Source of the DNA: Enterococcus mundtii
Lineage (GTDB): Bacteria > Bacillota > Bacilli > Lactobacillales > Enterococcaceae
Assembly: GCF_003957375.1 (NCBI RefSeq)
Contig: NZ_CP025473.1
Span: 1,637,501-1,701,500 of the forward strand
DNA length: 64,000 bases
Direction of reading: 5' to 3'
The position numbers and the translations under genes are program-made. The notes under the pieces are model-generated. The model searched no databases. It had not been told where the DNA came from and was given only the letters and a program-made list of their open reading frames with translations. Shown piece after piece: positions 10,433-19,729 of this stretch (the stretch's first letter is position 1; each line of letters starts with the position of its first letter).

Positions 10433-10885
10433 GTTGTGTTGCCTCCTTCGTTTTGATTACATACTTAGAATAAACTGCTTTTGTAATCACTTTCATGCTT
10501 TTCTCGCATTTAAAAAGAGAAGAATCTCTCATTATTAAAGCATAATTAAATAATTACACATTTTTGCATCTTTTATTAATAATTTCTCTTTTTTTTATAC
10601 TGAAAACTCTCTTAAAAAAATTTTTATTCATTAAAAAAATTTTTCTGTATATTTTTAAATCCCATTTAAATTAAGGTTGTTAGCGTTTACTTTATGTATA
10701 TTATTTGTTTTTTATACACTTTTATAATCAGTCATCAAATTATATTCATCTGTTCTGTATAAATCCTACATAATAACAAACGCAATTAATATTTTACAAA
10801 ATATAGCTTTTCTCGGAATGTATTATGGCTTTACAAAAGAAATAAAAGAAGTCACAATAGAAGGAGAGAATTATAGGAAGCAGGG
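10433..10885. promoter_or_regulatory. AT-rich divergent control region between arcA and the Crp/Fnr regulator
   Basis: 453 bases with no gene. It contains a 14-base direct repeat, TTAAAAAAATTTTT at 10612-10625 and 10631-10644, that should give phased bent DNA. It also has three TGTATA boxes (10646-10651, 10695-10700, 10756-10761), two in the context TTCTGTATA. One pair forms an interrupted inverted repeat with TTATACA near 10712-10718. These are candidate sites for ArgR or the Crp/Fnr-type regulator. I could not fix the promoters with confidence, although TTTAATAAT near 10532-10540 on the minus strand could be an arcA -10 region. Confidence 0.4.
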
Positions 10886-11593
10886 ATGTTCATGCGTGTA
10901 AATAAAATTGATTATCATTTTTCTAAACTCAGATATCAACCTGATTTTGAACACTTTACTGATGAGGAATTTGAAGAAATCAAAGAGCAGACTGTCCTAC
11001 GTTCATATAAGAAAGGACAAGTGCTTTTTGATGAAGGAGATGAGCGGCAACGTTTCTATGTCTTAACAGAAGGATTGATCCGTTTAGAGCGTTATGACGA
11101 AAGTGCTACTTATTACTACTATGATTATGTCACAGCCAATAATCTCTTTCCAATGTCTGGTATTTTTGAAGAAGAACCTTATACGTATACAGCACAAGCC
11201 ATGACAGATATCGAGACTTTTTATTTTCCTGTAGCTTGTTATGAAAAAATCGTCAAAAACAACCCCAATCAATTGATTTACATGATCCAGAAGTTAGGAA
11301 AAGTTGTTCAGATGCACGAACTACGCATCCAAATCGGCTTGACCTCCAGTGCATTTGACCGAGTGAAACAAAACTTATTTGTTTTAAAAGAAGAATTAGG
11401 AATCCCTACAGAAGACGGTCATATATCGATCCCCTATCCCATCACGTTGAAAGAACTAGCAGTCAATAGCGGGACCACTCGTGAAACCGCCGGACAGGTG
11501 ATCAAACAGCTGAAAGATTCCGGCTTGGTGAATTATGACAAGAAGCGGTTCACGTTTTGTAAGGAGGCAGTGACGCCGGGATGGCGGGAGTGA
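10886..11593 (+). CDS. Crp/Fnr-family regulator, probably ArcR
   Basis: A 235-residue regulator with an N-terminal cyclic-nucleotide-binding-like beta barrel (about 25-140, e.g. KGQVLFDEGDERQRFYVL) and a C-terminal winged HTH (about 150-225: ITLKELAVNSGTTRETAGQV). Cysteines of Fnr-type iron-sulfur clusters are absent from the N-terminus. Divergent position next to arcA matches ArcR, the Crp/Fnr-type activator of arc operons in enterococci and other Firmicutes; the name is inferred from position. The start is unsure: ATG at 10886 has AGGAAG with 5-base spacing, and ATG at 10892 (MRVNKIDYH) has AGGG with 6-base spacing. A strong terminator follows. Confidence 0.88.
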   Translation: MFMRVNKIDYHFSKLRYQPDFEHFTDEEFEEIKEQTVLRSYKKGQVLFDEGDERQRFYVLTEGLIRLERYDESATYYYYDYVTANNLFPMSGIFEEEPYTYTAQAMTDIETFYFPVACYEKIVKNNPNQLIYMIQKLGKVVQMHELRIQIGLTSSAFDRVKQNLFVLKEELGIPTEDGHISIPYPITLKELAVNSGTTRETAGQVIKQLKDSGLVNYDKKRFTFCKEAVTPGWRE

Positions 11594-11626
11594 TTCTTTG
11601 CCATCCTCTGCTATAAATATTAATAA

Positions 11627-11675
11627 ATGAGCCAAAGGTATTGGAAGATATCCACTACCTTTGGCTCATTTTTTG
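11627..11675. terminator. Bidirectional terminator between the arc regulator and the polysaccharide operon
   Basis: Perfect 14-base arms ATGAGCCAAAGGTA (11627-11640) and complement (11656-11669), followed by six Ts on the plus strand. On the minus strand the tail is TTTATTAATATTT, weaker but probably still effective for the wzx end at 11704. Confidence 0.85.
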
Positions 11676-11703
11676 ATAAATAAAAAAGAAGTAAGTAAAT
11701 CAT

Positions 11704-13122
11704 TCACTTACTTCTTCTCTCTTGAATAAATGAAACAATAGGATTTGTTCTCATTACTACTGTAAAGATAAAATACAGGGTAATAGCAATCAAACCTTGG
11801 ACGATATTAGTGATTAAACTTGCTTGCATAGAATTAGTCAATATTCTGGTAATCATCATCATTGCAAGTGCTGAAATAAAATAAATACTTATTCGCCGAA
11901 AATTAAAAGAAAAGTTAGTAGATTTGAGAAACGAACGCACTCTTACTGCAGTAACAAAGAATTCAGCCAATAAATTAGAAATGACAACTCCAAAAAAACC
12001 AACAGTTGGTAGTAAGATTAGATTACTGATAATGTTTATACCTGCACCAATAATCACAGATTTATTATATTCTCTAACTTTACCTATAGGAATAAGGTAC
12101 TGTCTTGAAACAGCCATACCTAGCGGAATAATTACTATTAAAGGAGTAAAAAACGGGATAACATTATTAATAAATAAGAACTTTTCCCCAAAAAACCATG
12201 GAACAAGCTTATCATATACAGTTAACATCCCAAACATAATCGGTAAACTAAAAAACAACTGTAAATCAATCGTTTTATCCATCAGCTCTACAATTCGCTC
12301 AACATTTTTTTTAGCAAACAAACCACTCATATGTGGAAGTAAAACAATATCAAGTGTAGTGATGATTGTTATAAAGACTGTATTTAATGTGAGTGAGTTT
12401 GTATAAAATCCAACTGCTGAAGCCCCTATGAATAATCCTAATAAGGTCTTATTTAAATTCGTATATAAGGTAATCGCTACTTGGGGTATAAAGAATTCAA
12501 AAGAGCCTTTGATGTGACTAAAACTTTTTTTTAGATTTATTTTTTGAAATGTTATATAAGGTTTGATAAAGAACCAAACTAACACTTGTGAAACAAATAT
12601 ACCAGCTGTTTGGATCAAAATATAGATACCTACATCATTTGAATCTTTAATAAAAAGCAGTATCAACACAAAAGTAATTATTTGAACGAATAAACTTGAT
12701 ACACTAGTTAACTTAAAATCTTCAATTCCCATAAAGAACCATGATATATCAAAAAGCACTGCTAAAATGGTTAAACTTTGAAAATAAAAATAATTACTGT
12801 TAGGTAAGAAACTGACAACAGCAATGTAGATAAAAAATACTGCTAATGTCAATATCGCTTTAAATACAACAATTTCCCAAAATAATTTAGAAATGTCCTC
12901 TTGTCGATTATACGCAAGTGCGATTTCTCTGTTCCCATACATAGCCACACCTACGCTAGCAACTAGTACAAAATATTGTGCAATTGAATTGGTATAGTTG
13001 AAGATCCCTATTCCAGCAGGACCTAACGCCATAGAAACTATAGGTATGGTTATAATTGGAATAACTATTTTCATTATCTGGAAGATGGATTGATAAATGA
13101 AATTACGAGCTATGTTTTTCAC
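11704..13122 (-). CDS. Polysaccharide flippase (Wzx-type, MOP superfamily)
   Basis: A 472-residue integral membrane protein with 12-14 hydrophobic segments and the Polysacc_synt N-terminal pattern (FIYQSIFQIMKIVIPIITIP and GPAGIGIFNYTNSIAQYF). This family moves undecaprenyl-linked oligosaccharide repeat units across the membrane before polymerisation. It is the last gene of the operon, four bases after the ugd stop, and pairs with the EpsG-like polymerase at 15121. Its DNA is noticeably more AT-rich than the arc genes, as is usual for serotype-specific genes. Flippase is safe; substrate is unknown. Confidence 0.9.
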   Translation of the reverse strand: MKNIARNFIYQSIFQIMKIVIPIITIPIVSMALGPAGIGIFNYTNSIAQYFVLVASVGVAMYGNREIALAYNRQEDISKLFWEIVVFKAILTLAVFFIYIAVVSFLPNSNYFYFQSLTILAVLFDISWFFMGIEDFKLTSVSSLFVQIITFVLILLFIKDSNDVGIYILIQTAGIFVSQVLVWFFIKPYITFQKINLKKSFSHIKGSFEFFIPQVAITLYTNLNKTLLGLFIGASAVGFYTNSLTLNTVFITIITTLDIVLLPHMSGLFAKKNVERIVELMDKTIDLQLFFSLPIMFGMLTVYDKLVPWFFGEKFLFINNVIPFFTPLIVIIPLGMAVSRQYLIPIGKVREYNKSVIIGAGINIISNLILLPTVGFFGVVISNLLAEFFVTAVRVRSFLKSTNFSFNFRRISIYFISALAMMMITRILTNSMQASLITNIVQGLIAITLYFIFTVVMRTNPIVSFIQERRSK

Positions 13123-13126
13123 TCAA

Positions 13127-14293
13127 TCAATCCCTTCTAAAAATATCTCTAGTATAAACTTTTTCTTCAACGTCATTCAATTCTTCATCAAATCGATTGG
13201 AGATGATTACATCACTTAGATTTTTAAAATCTGCTAGTTCAGGTATCACCGGAAACCCTGAAAATTCCTTCTCATCTACAGTAGGTTCATAAACAATAAC
13301 AGAAATACCTCTCGCCTTCAGTCTTTTCATTACTCCTTGAATTGAAGAATAACGAAAATTATCTGAAGCAGCTTTCATAGTCAAGCGATAAATCCCTACA
13401 ACTTTGGGACTTCTAGCTAAAATTTGTTCAGTGATAAAATCTTTTCTCGTCGCATTTGCATCAACGATTGCACCAATCAAATTACTTGGGACACCACTAT
13501 AATTTGCACGTAATTGCTTAGTATCCTTTGGTAAACAATACCCTCCATAGCCAAATGATGGGTTATTATAATGTGAACCAATTCTAGGATCTAGTCCGAC
13601 ACCTTCGATAATTTGCTTACTGTCTAAACCATTCGATTCAGCATACGTATCAAGTTCATTGAAATAAGCAACTCTTAAAGCTAAGTAGGTATTTGAGAAC
13701 AATTTGATTGCTTCCGCTTCTGTTGAATTCGTCAATAGTATCGGGACATCATTATCATGAGCATTTTTCTTAAAAAGATTAGCAATTTCTTGTCCCCTAA
13801 CTGAGTTTTCGCCAATCACGATTCTTGATGGGTGAAGGTTATCGTATAGGGCTTTACCCTCACGCAGAAATTCTGGTGAGAATATTATCCGCTCCGTTCC
13901 ATACTTTTTCTTTAACTCTTCTGTGTACCCTACTGGAACAGTTGATTTGATTATAAAAGTAGCATCCGTTCGAATTGCTAAAGCTTGTTCGATGACTTTT
14001 TCAACTGATGAAGTGTTAAAATAATTCTTTTTTTCATCGTAATCTGTTGGGGTTGCAATAATTAAGTAGTCACCGAAAATCACAGCTTCTTCAAAGTCTT
14101 TGATAAAATTAATTTTTAGATTATCCTTTATTAAAAATTCACTAATTTCTTTATCCTCTATAGGAGAAATTCTTTGATTCAACTGGTCTATTTTATCTTT
14201 AACAATATCATATGCTTTGACTTCAACGCTTTGGCTTAGAAGTAGTGCATTTGCTAGGCCAACATAACCTAAACCGAATACTGAGATATTCAA
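13127..14293 (-). CDS. UDP-glucose/UDP-sugar 6-dehydrogenase
   Basis: Oxidises the C6 of a UDP-hexose to a uronic acid with NAD, supplying an acidic sugar for the polymer. 388 residues. N-terminal Rossmann motif [12 protein letters not shown] (7-18), [20 protein letters not shown], and the catalytic cysteine in [12 protein letters not shown] (near 250). The C-terminal domain is present (to residue 388). The ATG at 14293 overlaps the stop of the upstream glycosyltransferase by 4 bases, so translation is coupled. UDP-glucose is the commonest substrate, but UDP-ManNAc/GlcNAc-type relatives exist. Family assignment is firm; substrate is inferred. Confidence 0.9.
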   Translation of the reverse strand: MNISVFGLGYVGLANALLLSQSVEVKAYDIVKDKIDQLNQRISPIEDKEISEFLIKDNLKINFIKDFEEAVIFGDYLIIATPTDYDEKKNYFNTSSVEKVIEQALAIRTDATFIIKSTVPVGYTEELKKKYGTERIIFSPEFLREGKALYDNLHPSRIVIGENSVRGQEIANLFKKNAHDNDVPILLTNSTEAEAIKLFSNTYLALRVAYFNELDTYAESNGLDSKQIIEGVGLDPRIGSHYNNPSFGYGGYCLPKDTKQLRANYSGVPSNLIGAIVDANATRKDFITEQILARSPKVVGIYRLTMKAASDNFRYSSIQGVMKRLKARGISVIVYEPTVDEKEFSGFPVIPELADFKNLSDVIISNRFDEELNDVEEKVYTRDIFRRD

Positions 14294-15081
14294 GCTCTAT
14301 TCCTCCTTGATTGTTTCAATGATAAGATTTTTCTTGGTACGATTAATGCAACTAAAGGTTTGATAATATAAATATATTGTGTTGGTGATAGCTTGAGTTT
14401 TTTAAAATTTCTATATCTAAATTTGAATTCACCAATTCTATTTTCCCAAGAAATCTTATTATAGTAATTCTTATCTTGATAATAATAAACAAGCTTTTCT
14501 TGTATATTGAATCCCCTAAGTCCATTTACATACAATCGCAAGTATAAGTCATAGTCCTGACCTCTCACAGTTTCTTTAGAAACCCTATAGCCTTGAACAC
14601 TCTCTAGGGCTTCCTTTCTAAACATGACTGATGGATTAATAAATGGACTAGTTTTTAGCAAGTCATTAATTTCAGGTTTATCTTTTATTATCAACTCACC
14701 ATATATACCATCTTGATCCCAAAGATAAGCATTACTTCCAACAAAATCATATTCAGGATGATTATCTAAAAATAGAACTTGCTTTTCCATTCTTTCCTCA
14801 TGACAATAGTCATCATCATCTAGTTGCATGATATACTTTCCAGAAGATTTATTTATTGCTTTATTACGCGTATAGGCACTTTTAAAATTTTTTTCATTTT
14901 GATAAATTTGAATTCTTGAATCTGTTTCTTCCAGTTCCTTTAATATTTCCCATGTACCGTCTGTTGAACAATCATCACAAATTATGATTTCAAAATTCTG
15001 ATAAGTTTGATTTAAAATCGATTTTACTGCTCTTTTAATAGATTTTTCTGCATTAAATGTTGGTACTATTACGCTTATCAT
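14290..15081 (-). CDS. Glycosyltransferase family 2
   Basis: A 263-residue cytoplasmic or membrane-associated GT-A enzyme adding one sugar to the lipid-linked repeat unit. Seen: [18 protein letters not shown] at the N-terminus, [15 protein letters not shown] (acidic nucleotide-binding site), and [13 protein letters not shown] (the DxD-type metal-binding motif near residue 97). The C-terminus is basic with no clear membrane span. The stop overlaps the ugd start. The donor and acceptor sugars cannot be read from sequence. Confidence 0.9.
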   Translation of the reverse strand: MISVIVPTFNAEKSIKRAVKSILNQTYQNFEIIICDDCSTDGTWEILKELEETDSRIQIYQNEKNFKSAYTRNKAINKSSGKYIMQLDDDDYCHEERMEKQVLFLDNHPEYDFVGSNAYLWDQDGIYGELIIKDKPEINDLLKTSPFINPSVMFRKEALESVQGYRVSKETVRGQDYDLYLRLYVNGLRGFNIQEKLVYYYQDKNYYNKISWENRIGEFKFRYRNFKKLKLSPTQYIYIIKPLVALIVPRKILSLKQSRRNRA

Positions 15082-15120
15082 AGATATCCTCCTTCACTAT
15101 TATTGAACTATATTTTGTCG

Positions 15121-16191
15121 CTATACTCCTATATAAAAAGGAAAAAAACCAGAAAATCTTAATACCACATAGAACAAAATAAAGTATACAATCGAAAAAA
15201 TGTATAAAATAAAAATTGCTATATATCTATTGTCCTTTGAAAATGCCAGTATACCAACTTGAGGGATTAAAAAAATTTGAACTATATCAAAAAAGATAGC
15301 GATTCTTTTAATGAATGGAGATATGAAACCGCTTAGTCCTAGTATGACTCCTAGTATTATTAAGGAAAAATAAAACAAATAAATTTTATTTAATTTTTTT
15401 ATTATATTTAAATTTAATAAGAAAAATAATAGCAAGAAAAAATTAAAGTAAAACAAATTATTATTTGCATTTAAAGTGGACAAAGCGTATTGTTCATAAC
15501 GATCATTATTTAAAATATGGCTGATTCCTAAAAAAATCGATTGGTAATTAATCATGCTAATTAGAGTTATGCCAGCAATAAGTAACACTACTTTCCATCT
15601 GATATTTTTATCTTTATTTATTACAAAATAAATTGGAAGTATTACTATACTACTAATATGAAACTGACAAGCTAAAATAGTTAGCATAAAGAATTTCAGA
15701 AAATCCCTTTTCATTACATATTTATATGAAAAAACAATAATAGCTACAGCTAAACTTTGACGCATAGTGTTTAAACTAATCGGAAAATATAAACAAAGAT
15801 ATAGAAAAAAAGTTATACCTACTAAATCTCTGCGAGATACTTTTATAATAGTATGACTAATAAATAATGTAGTGAATAAACCATATAACAATATATATAT
15901 ATTAAATGAATTAAAAAAGTTAGCTATATATATAAATATAGAATCTCCAATTTCAAAATAACCACGAGTATATAATATTTCTGAAAAACTATAACCCTCC
16001 ATCGAATGAAATATGGATCTATAAACATTTATATCAGTACCACTATTTCTAAATGATGACAAAGTAATTGGTATAGAGATTGAAAATAGAAAAAAAACTA
16101 GCTTTGTATATTTTTGTTGATATACAGCTATTTGAAGCAAAAAGGCAGATAAAGTGAACAAGCTTATTAGTATTATAAAATTTATCTCCAC
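15121..16191 (-). CDS. EpsG-family O-antigen/EPS polymerase (Wzy-like)
   Basis: A 356-residue membrane protein with about ten hydrophobic segments. The family cue is the periplasmic-loop segment SFRNSGTDINVYRSIF near residue 45-60, typical of EpsG/Wzy-type polymerases (FR...GTD..Y). This class joins flipped repeat units into polymer at the outer face of the membrane. It is the most AT-rich gene in the window by eye, with long A/T runs, typical of polymerase genes that differ between serotypes. ATG at 16191 follows GGAGAAGG. Function by family; linkage specificity unknown. Confidence 0.85.
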   Translation of the reverse strand: MEINFIILISLFTLSAFLLQIAVYQQKYTKLVFFLFSISIPITLSSFRNSGTDINVYRSIFHSMEGYSFSEILYTRGYFEIGDSIFIYIANFFNSFNIYILLYGLFTTLFISHTIIKVSRRDLVGITFFLYLCLYFPISLNTMRQSLAVAIIVFSYKYVMKRDFLKFFMLTILACQFHISSIVILPIYFVINKDKNIRWKVVLLIAGITLISMINYQSIFLGISHILNNDRYEQYALSTLNANNNLFYFNFFLLLFFLLNLNIIKKLNKIYLFYFSLIILGVILGLSGFISPFIKRIAIFFDIVQIFLIPQVGILAFSKDNRYIAIFILYIFSIVYFILFYVVLRFSGFFPFYIGV

Positions 16192-16248
16192 AGCCTTCTC
16201 CTTTCTTTCATAAACCTATTGTTCTGCTAATTTTTTATTAAAATTTTA

Positions 16249-17352
16249 TTATGTTACTCTGTTATATATATGTTTCATTTGATTTAACACTCTCGTAATA
16301 GAATAATTTGCAACTTTATCAAGACTCTTCTCTCTGTACTCCTCGATCAACATCTTTTTTTCAAAAAAAACATATAGCTTTCCCTTTAGTTCATTTAATT
16401 CAAAGTAATGGAACAACTCACCATTAATTTTATTTTCTATTAAATCTCGATTTCCTCGGATATCAGAAGCCACAACTGGTACTCCATTAGCCATTGCTTC
16501 CATAACTGAAACAGGAAGCCCTTCTCTTTTTGAAGGAAATACAAATAAATCGCTAATTTTCATTATTTCAATAACGTCATTCCTATATCCTAGTAACTCA
16601 ATTTTTTTTGATAGACCAGCTTCGTTTATTTGACGGATCAAATCATTTTTTAGCGGGCCAATTCCGCAAATCAAATATTTGAAATTTTCATTTTTGAAAT
16701 CTCTCAATGCCTCAATTACAATTTTATGATTTTTATTATCATTAAGTTCTCCTACAGATAAAATAACTTTCGCTTCTCCATCAATCCCCAATTCTTCTCT
16801 TTTTTTCACTCGATCAATAGGTTTATTACATGCTTCAAGAGGTAACCCTACACCATTTACTAAATAGACGTTCTTAGCAAAAAAATGATCTGATGCACGT
16901 TGAAAATCCTCTTGATTTATAGTAATCAGCGTATCTGTATATCTAGACAAATATTTTTCAATTGGATAGTAAAAAAGCCAGTTTATTGTACTTGCACCTT
17001 TATAAAAATGAAAGCCATGAGCAGTATAAAATACTTTAGTTTTCAATTTTTTGCATGCTAATCGAGTAATCATAGATGCTATAGGTGTATGGGTGTGAAC
17101 GATGTCAAAATCTTTTTCATTAACAATACTCTTAAGACTTTGGTATGCAGATAAATTATATTTTGAAAATGGACTTCTACTAAACGGGATTTGATAAACT
17201 TCAATATCATAATCTTGAAAAAAAGGCTTTAGAGGTTGCTCGATTGAACAAGCAACGCTTACTTCATGCCCTTCATTAATTAACATTTCAATATGTGGGA
17301 TAAGAAATGCATTTAAAGTATTGGATATTGTCGTTACATATAAGATTTTCAG
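16249..17352 (-). CDS. Glycosyltransferase family 4 (EpsD/EpsF-like), possible CTG start
   Basis: A GT-B retaining glycosyltransferase: KVILSVGELNDNKNH and the EX7E-type FPSKREGLPVSVMEAMANG are plain. The first ATG (17284-17286) would begin MLINEGHEV and remove the first beta strand. The same frame continues upstream as LKILYVTTISNTLNAFLI PHIE, which is the normal N-terminus of this family, to a CTG at 17350-17352; the next codons upstream give TAC AAA then a TGA stop, and no ATG, GTG or TTG is available. I therefore place the start at the CTG, overlapping the upstream stop by 4 bases, with AAGGG about 11 bases before it (367 aa). Start codon is inference; enzyme family is firm. Confidence 0.85.
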   Translation of the reverse strand: MKILYVTTISNTLNAFLIPHIEMLINEGHEVSVACSIEQPLKPFFQDYDIEVYQIPFSRSPFSKYNLSAYQSLKSIVNEKDFDIVHTHTPIASMITRLACKKLKTKVFYTAHGFHFYKGASTINWLFYYPIEKYLSRYTDTLITINQEDFQRASDHFFAKNVYLVNGVGLPLEACNKPIDRVKKREELGIDGEAKVILSVGELNDNKNHKIVIEALRDFKNENFKYLICGIGPLKNDLIRQINEAGLSKKIELLGYRNDVIEIMKISDLFVFPSKREGLPVSVMEAMANGVPVVASDIRGNRDLIENKINGELFHYFELNELKGKLYVFFEKKMLIEEYREKSLDKVANYSITRVLNQMKHIYNRVT

Positions 17353-17975
17353 TTTGTATCATTCCCTTCAAACTTCTCTATCGTTACGCTAGAATTTGAG
17401 CTAATACCTTCGTGTCTAATAACTTTATTGATTGTTAAAAAAAAGATTATAATATCATGCATAAATGTACAGTTTTCTACATAGTAGCAATCATGCTCAA
17501 ACTTCTCTGCCCAACTAATCGCATTCCTACCCTTGACTTGGGCTAATCCCGTTAATCCTGGGCGGACGCTATGACGTTTCCGTTGTTCCTCATTATATAA
17601 TGGTAAATATTCAACTAATAATGGTCTTGGACCCACAAACGACATATCTCCTTTTAAGATATTCCAAAGTTCAGGGAGTTCATCCAAACTAGTTGCTCGT
17701 AGTAATTGTCCAAATTTCGTTAACCGAACATTATCAGGTAAGTCATTTCCATTTGCATCTTTTGCATCCCTCATTGTACGAAATTTATACATGGAAAAAA
17801 TGACTTCATCTTTTCCAGGTCGATCTTGCTTAAATATGATTGGAGAACCCAATTTAATTTTTACTAAAAGCGCTACGATTAAAAGAACAGGTGAGAAGAC
17901 GACAAGAGCAAGAGCTGAGAAACATATATCTAATGCTCTTTTTCCCCATTTCTGATATACGTTTTTATTATTCAT
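17349..17975 (-). CDS. Undecaprenyl-phosphate sugar phosphotransferase (PglC/EpsL-like)
   Basis: A 208-residue monotopic phosphoglycosyl transferase that starts the repeat unit by moving a sugar-1-phosphate from UDP-sugar to undecaprenyl phosphate. One N-terminal re-entrant hydrophobic helix (about 13-38), then KFRTMRDAKD, SLDELPELWNIL (catalytic Asp-Glu), GDMSFVGPRPLL and RPGLTGLAQVKGR. The short PglC-like form, together with the three upstream bacillosamine-pathway genes, suggests the sugar is N,N'-diacetylbacillosamine or a close relative. It overlaps its neighbours on both sides (8 bases with the aminotransferase), so translation is coupled. Confidence 0.9.
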   Translation of the reverse strand: MNNKNVYQKWGKRALDICFSALALVVFSPVLLIVALLVKIKLGSPIIFKQDRPGKDEVIFSMYKFRTMRDAKDANGNDLPDNVRLTKFGQLLRATSLDELPELWNILKGDMSFVGPRPLLVEYLPLYNEEQRKRHSVRPGLTGLAQVKGRNAISWAEKFEHDCYYVENCTFMHDIIIFFLTINKVIRHEGISSNSSVTIEKFEGNDTN

Positions 17976-19089
17976 GTTGCAACACTCGCTTGATTGTTTT
18001 CACGACTCGAGACAAATCTTCATCTGTCATTTTCGTATCTGATGGCAAACACACACCAGTATTAAATAATGTTTCAGCAACGTTATTTCCAACATAATCA
18101 TATTCTGCAAAAATTGGTTGTAGATGCATTGGTTTCCAGACAGGACGTGCTTCGATATTTGCTTTATCCAATTCATCCATAAGCTTATTCGTATCCACAT
18201 CTGAAAGCAAAATTACACTTAGCCAAAAATTCGGTTGATTCCATTCATTTTCAGGCATGAAGGAAATGGAAGGAATGTCAGATAGTTCACGTTTATAGTA
18301 ATTAAAAATATATCGTTTCTTGTTGATTCGGTCTGACAAGACTTTTAGCTGTCCTCTGCCAATCCCTGCTACAATATTGCTCATACGATAATTATAGCCT
18401 ATTTCATTATGTTGATAATGACGTGCTTGTTCCCGAGATTGTGTTGACCAAAATCGAATTTTTTCAATTCGTTCTGGATTATTTGAAACAGCCATTCCTC
18501 CACCAGATGTAGTGATTATTTTATTTCCATTAAAAGAATAGATACCATATTCCCCAAATGTGCCAGTATATTGACCTTTATATGTTGTACCTAGTGACTC
18601 TGCTGCATCTTCGATCAATGTCACTTGATATTCTTTACATATCTTGATGATTTCATCTAAATTTGCAGATAAACCGTACAAATGAACGACAACGACTGCT
18701 TTTGCTTCAGGATATTTCGCTAACGCGAGTCTAAGTTGTTCAGGGTCCATATTCCAAGTTTCATTATCACTATCTACAAATACTGGTTTTGCACCTTGAT
18801 AGATGATGGGGTTTACAGTAGCTGAAAATGTTAATGATTGACAAATCACAATATCATCTTTCCCTACACCAGCTGCTTTTAATGCTAGATGGATGGCGGC
18901 TGTGCCTGAAGTCAATGCAGCCGCATGGTCAATTCCAACATACTCAGCCAATTCTTTTTCAAAGTTATTCACATTCGCACCAAGCGGAGCAACCCAGTTG
19001 GTGTCGAATGCTTCTTTTACATATTCCTGTTCATATCCTTCATCACTCATATGAGGTGATGCTAATAGAATCCGTTCATTTTTCATCAT
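17968..19089 (-). CDS. DegT/DnrJ/EryC1 aminotransferase (PglE/EpsN-like)
   Basis: A PLP-dependent sugar aminotransferase of 373 residues. Seen: LTSGTAAIHLALKAAGV (PLP phosphate site, about 58-74), LIEDAAESLGTTYKG (Asp that holds the pyridine ring), and SFNGNKIITTSGGG (Schiff-base lysine, near 184). In the UDP-bacillosamine pathway this enzyme converts the 4-keto-6-deoxy sugar made by the dehydratase into a 4-amino sugar. It overlaps the acetyltransferase gene by 14 bases upstream and the phosphoglycosyl transferase by 8 downstream. Family is firm; exact product is inferred from the neighbours. Confidence 0.92.
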   Translation of the reverse strand: MMKNERILLASPHMSDEGYEQEYVKEAFDTNWVAPLGANVNNFEKELAEYVGIDHAAALTSGTAAIHLALKAAGVGKDDIVICQSLTFSATVNPIIYQGAKPVFVDSDNETWNMDPEQLRLALAKYPEAKAVVVVHLYGLSANLDEIIKICKEYQVTLIEDAAESLGTTYKGQYTGTFGEYGIYSFNGNKIITTSGGGMAVSNNPERIEKIRFWSTQSREQARHYQHNEIGYNYRMSNIVAGIGRGQLKVLSDRINKKRYIFNYYKRELSDIPSISFMPENEWNQPNFWLSVILLSDVDTNKLMDELDKANIEARPVWKPMHLQPIFAEYDYVGNNVAETLFNTGVCLPSDTKMTDEDLSRVVKTIKRVLQHE

Positions 19090-19717
19090 AGTCCCAACTT
19101 TCTATTATTTTTGCAGGTACCCCCACACTTTTTGTGTTGTTTTGAATATCTTTAACAATCACACTTCCTGCGCCTATAATATTCCCCTGGCCAATTGATA
19201 CCTCTGGTATCACTTTTGTTCCGACACCAATTTCATTTCGATTCCCCATTACTGTGTAACCAGACAGATTTACATTTGGATAGATTGAGTTATAGTTTCC
19301 TATCTTTGAATCATGCCCGATGGTTGAATGGATATTGAACATATTGAAATCACCTATTGTTATATCGGCTGTATAAGTTGTGTAAGGCATCAAAATATTC
19401 CCTACGCCTATTCGCACATTCAACCCTACTATAGCAGTAGCATCAATCAGATTTGGGAATGTCAAATGATTATTAGCTTTCAATTCCAAAAAAATTTTTT
19501 CCCTCATACGCGGAGAAGCAATTCCTATGAATACAGCAGTCTTTAGTTTCATTTTTTTTAATATGTCTATTTTCCCTAGTACTGGTATGCCAACAATCTT
19601 CTCATCTTTCATCTTCGCATCATCAACAAATCCAACTAAGTCATATACGGATTGTCTACTTAATAAAAAGGCGAGTTCTTTACCGAATCCTCCTGCACCA
19701 ATAATTATTGCTCTCAT
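19076..19717 (-). CDS. Sugar O/N-acetyltransferase (PglD/EpsM/NeuD-like)
   Basis: 213 residues: an N-terminal Rossmann-like UDP-sugar-binding part (IIGAGGFGKELAFLL) and a C-terminal left-handed beta helix of hexapeptide repeats (IGVGNILMPYTT onward). The segment FNIHSTIGHDSKIGNY holds the histidines expected for the catalytic base. In PglD the enzyme acetylates the 4-amino group, completing UDP-diacetylbacillosamine. It sits between the dehydratase and aminotransferase genes, exactly as the pathway would need. Confidence 0.9.
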   Translation of the reverse strand: MRAIIIGAGGFGKELAFLLSRQSVYDLVGFVDDAKMKDEKIVGIPVLGKIDILKKMKLKTAVFIGIASPRMREKIFLELKANNHLTFPNLIDATAIVGLNVRIGVGNILMPYTTYTADITIGDFNMFNIHSTIGHDSKIGNYNSIYPNVNLSGYTVMGNRNEIGVGTKVIPEVSIGQGNIIGAGSVIVKDIQNNTKSVGVPAKIIESWDYDEK

Positions 19718-19729
19718 GATACTCCCCCA

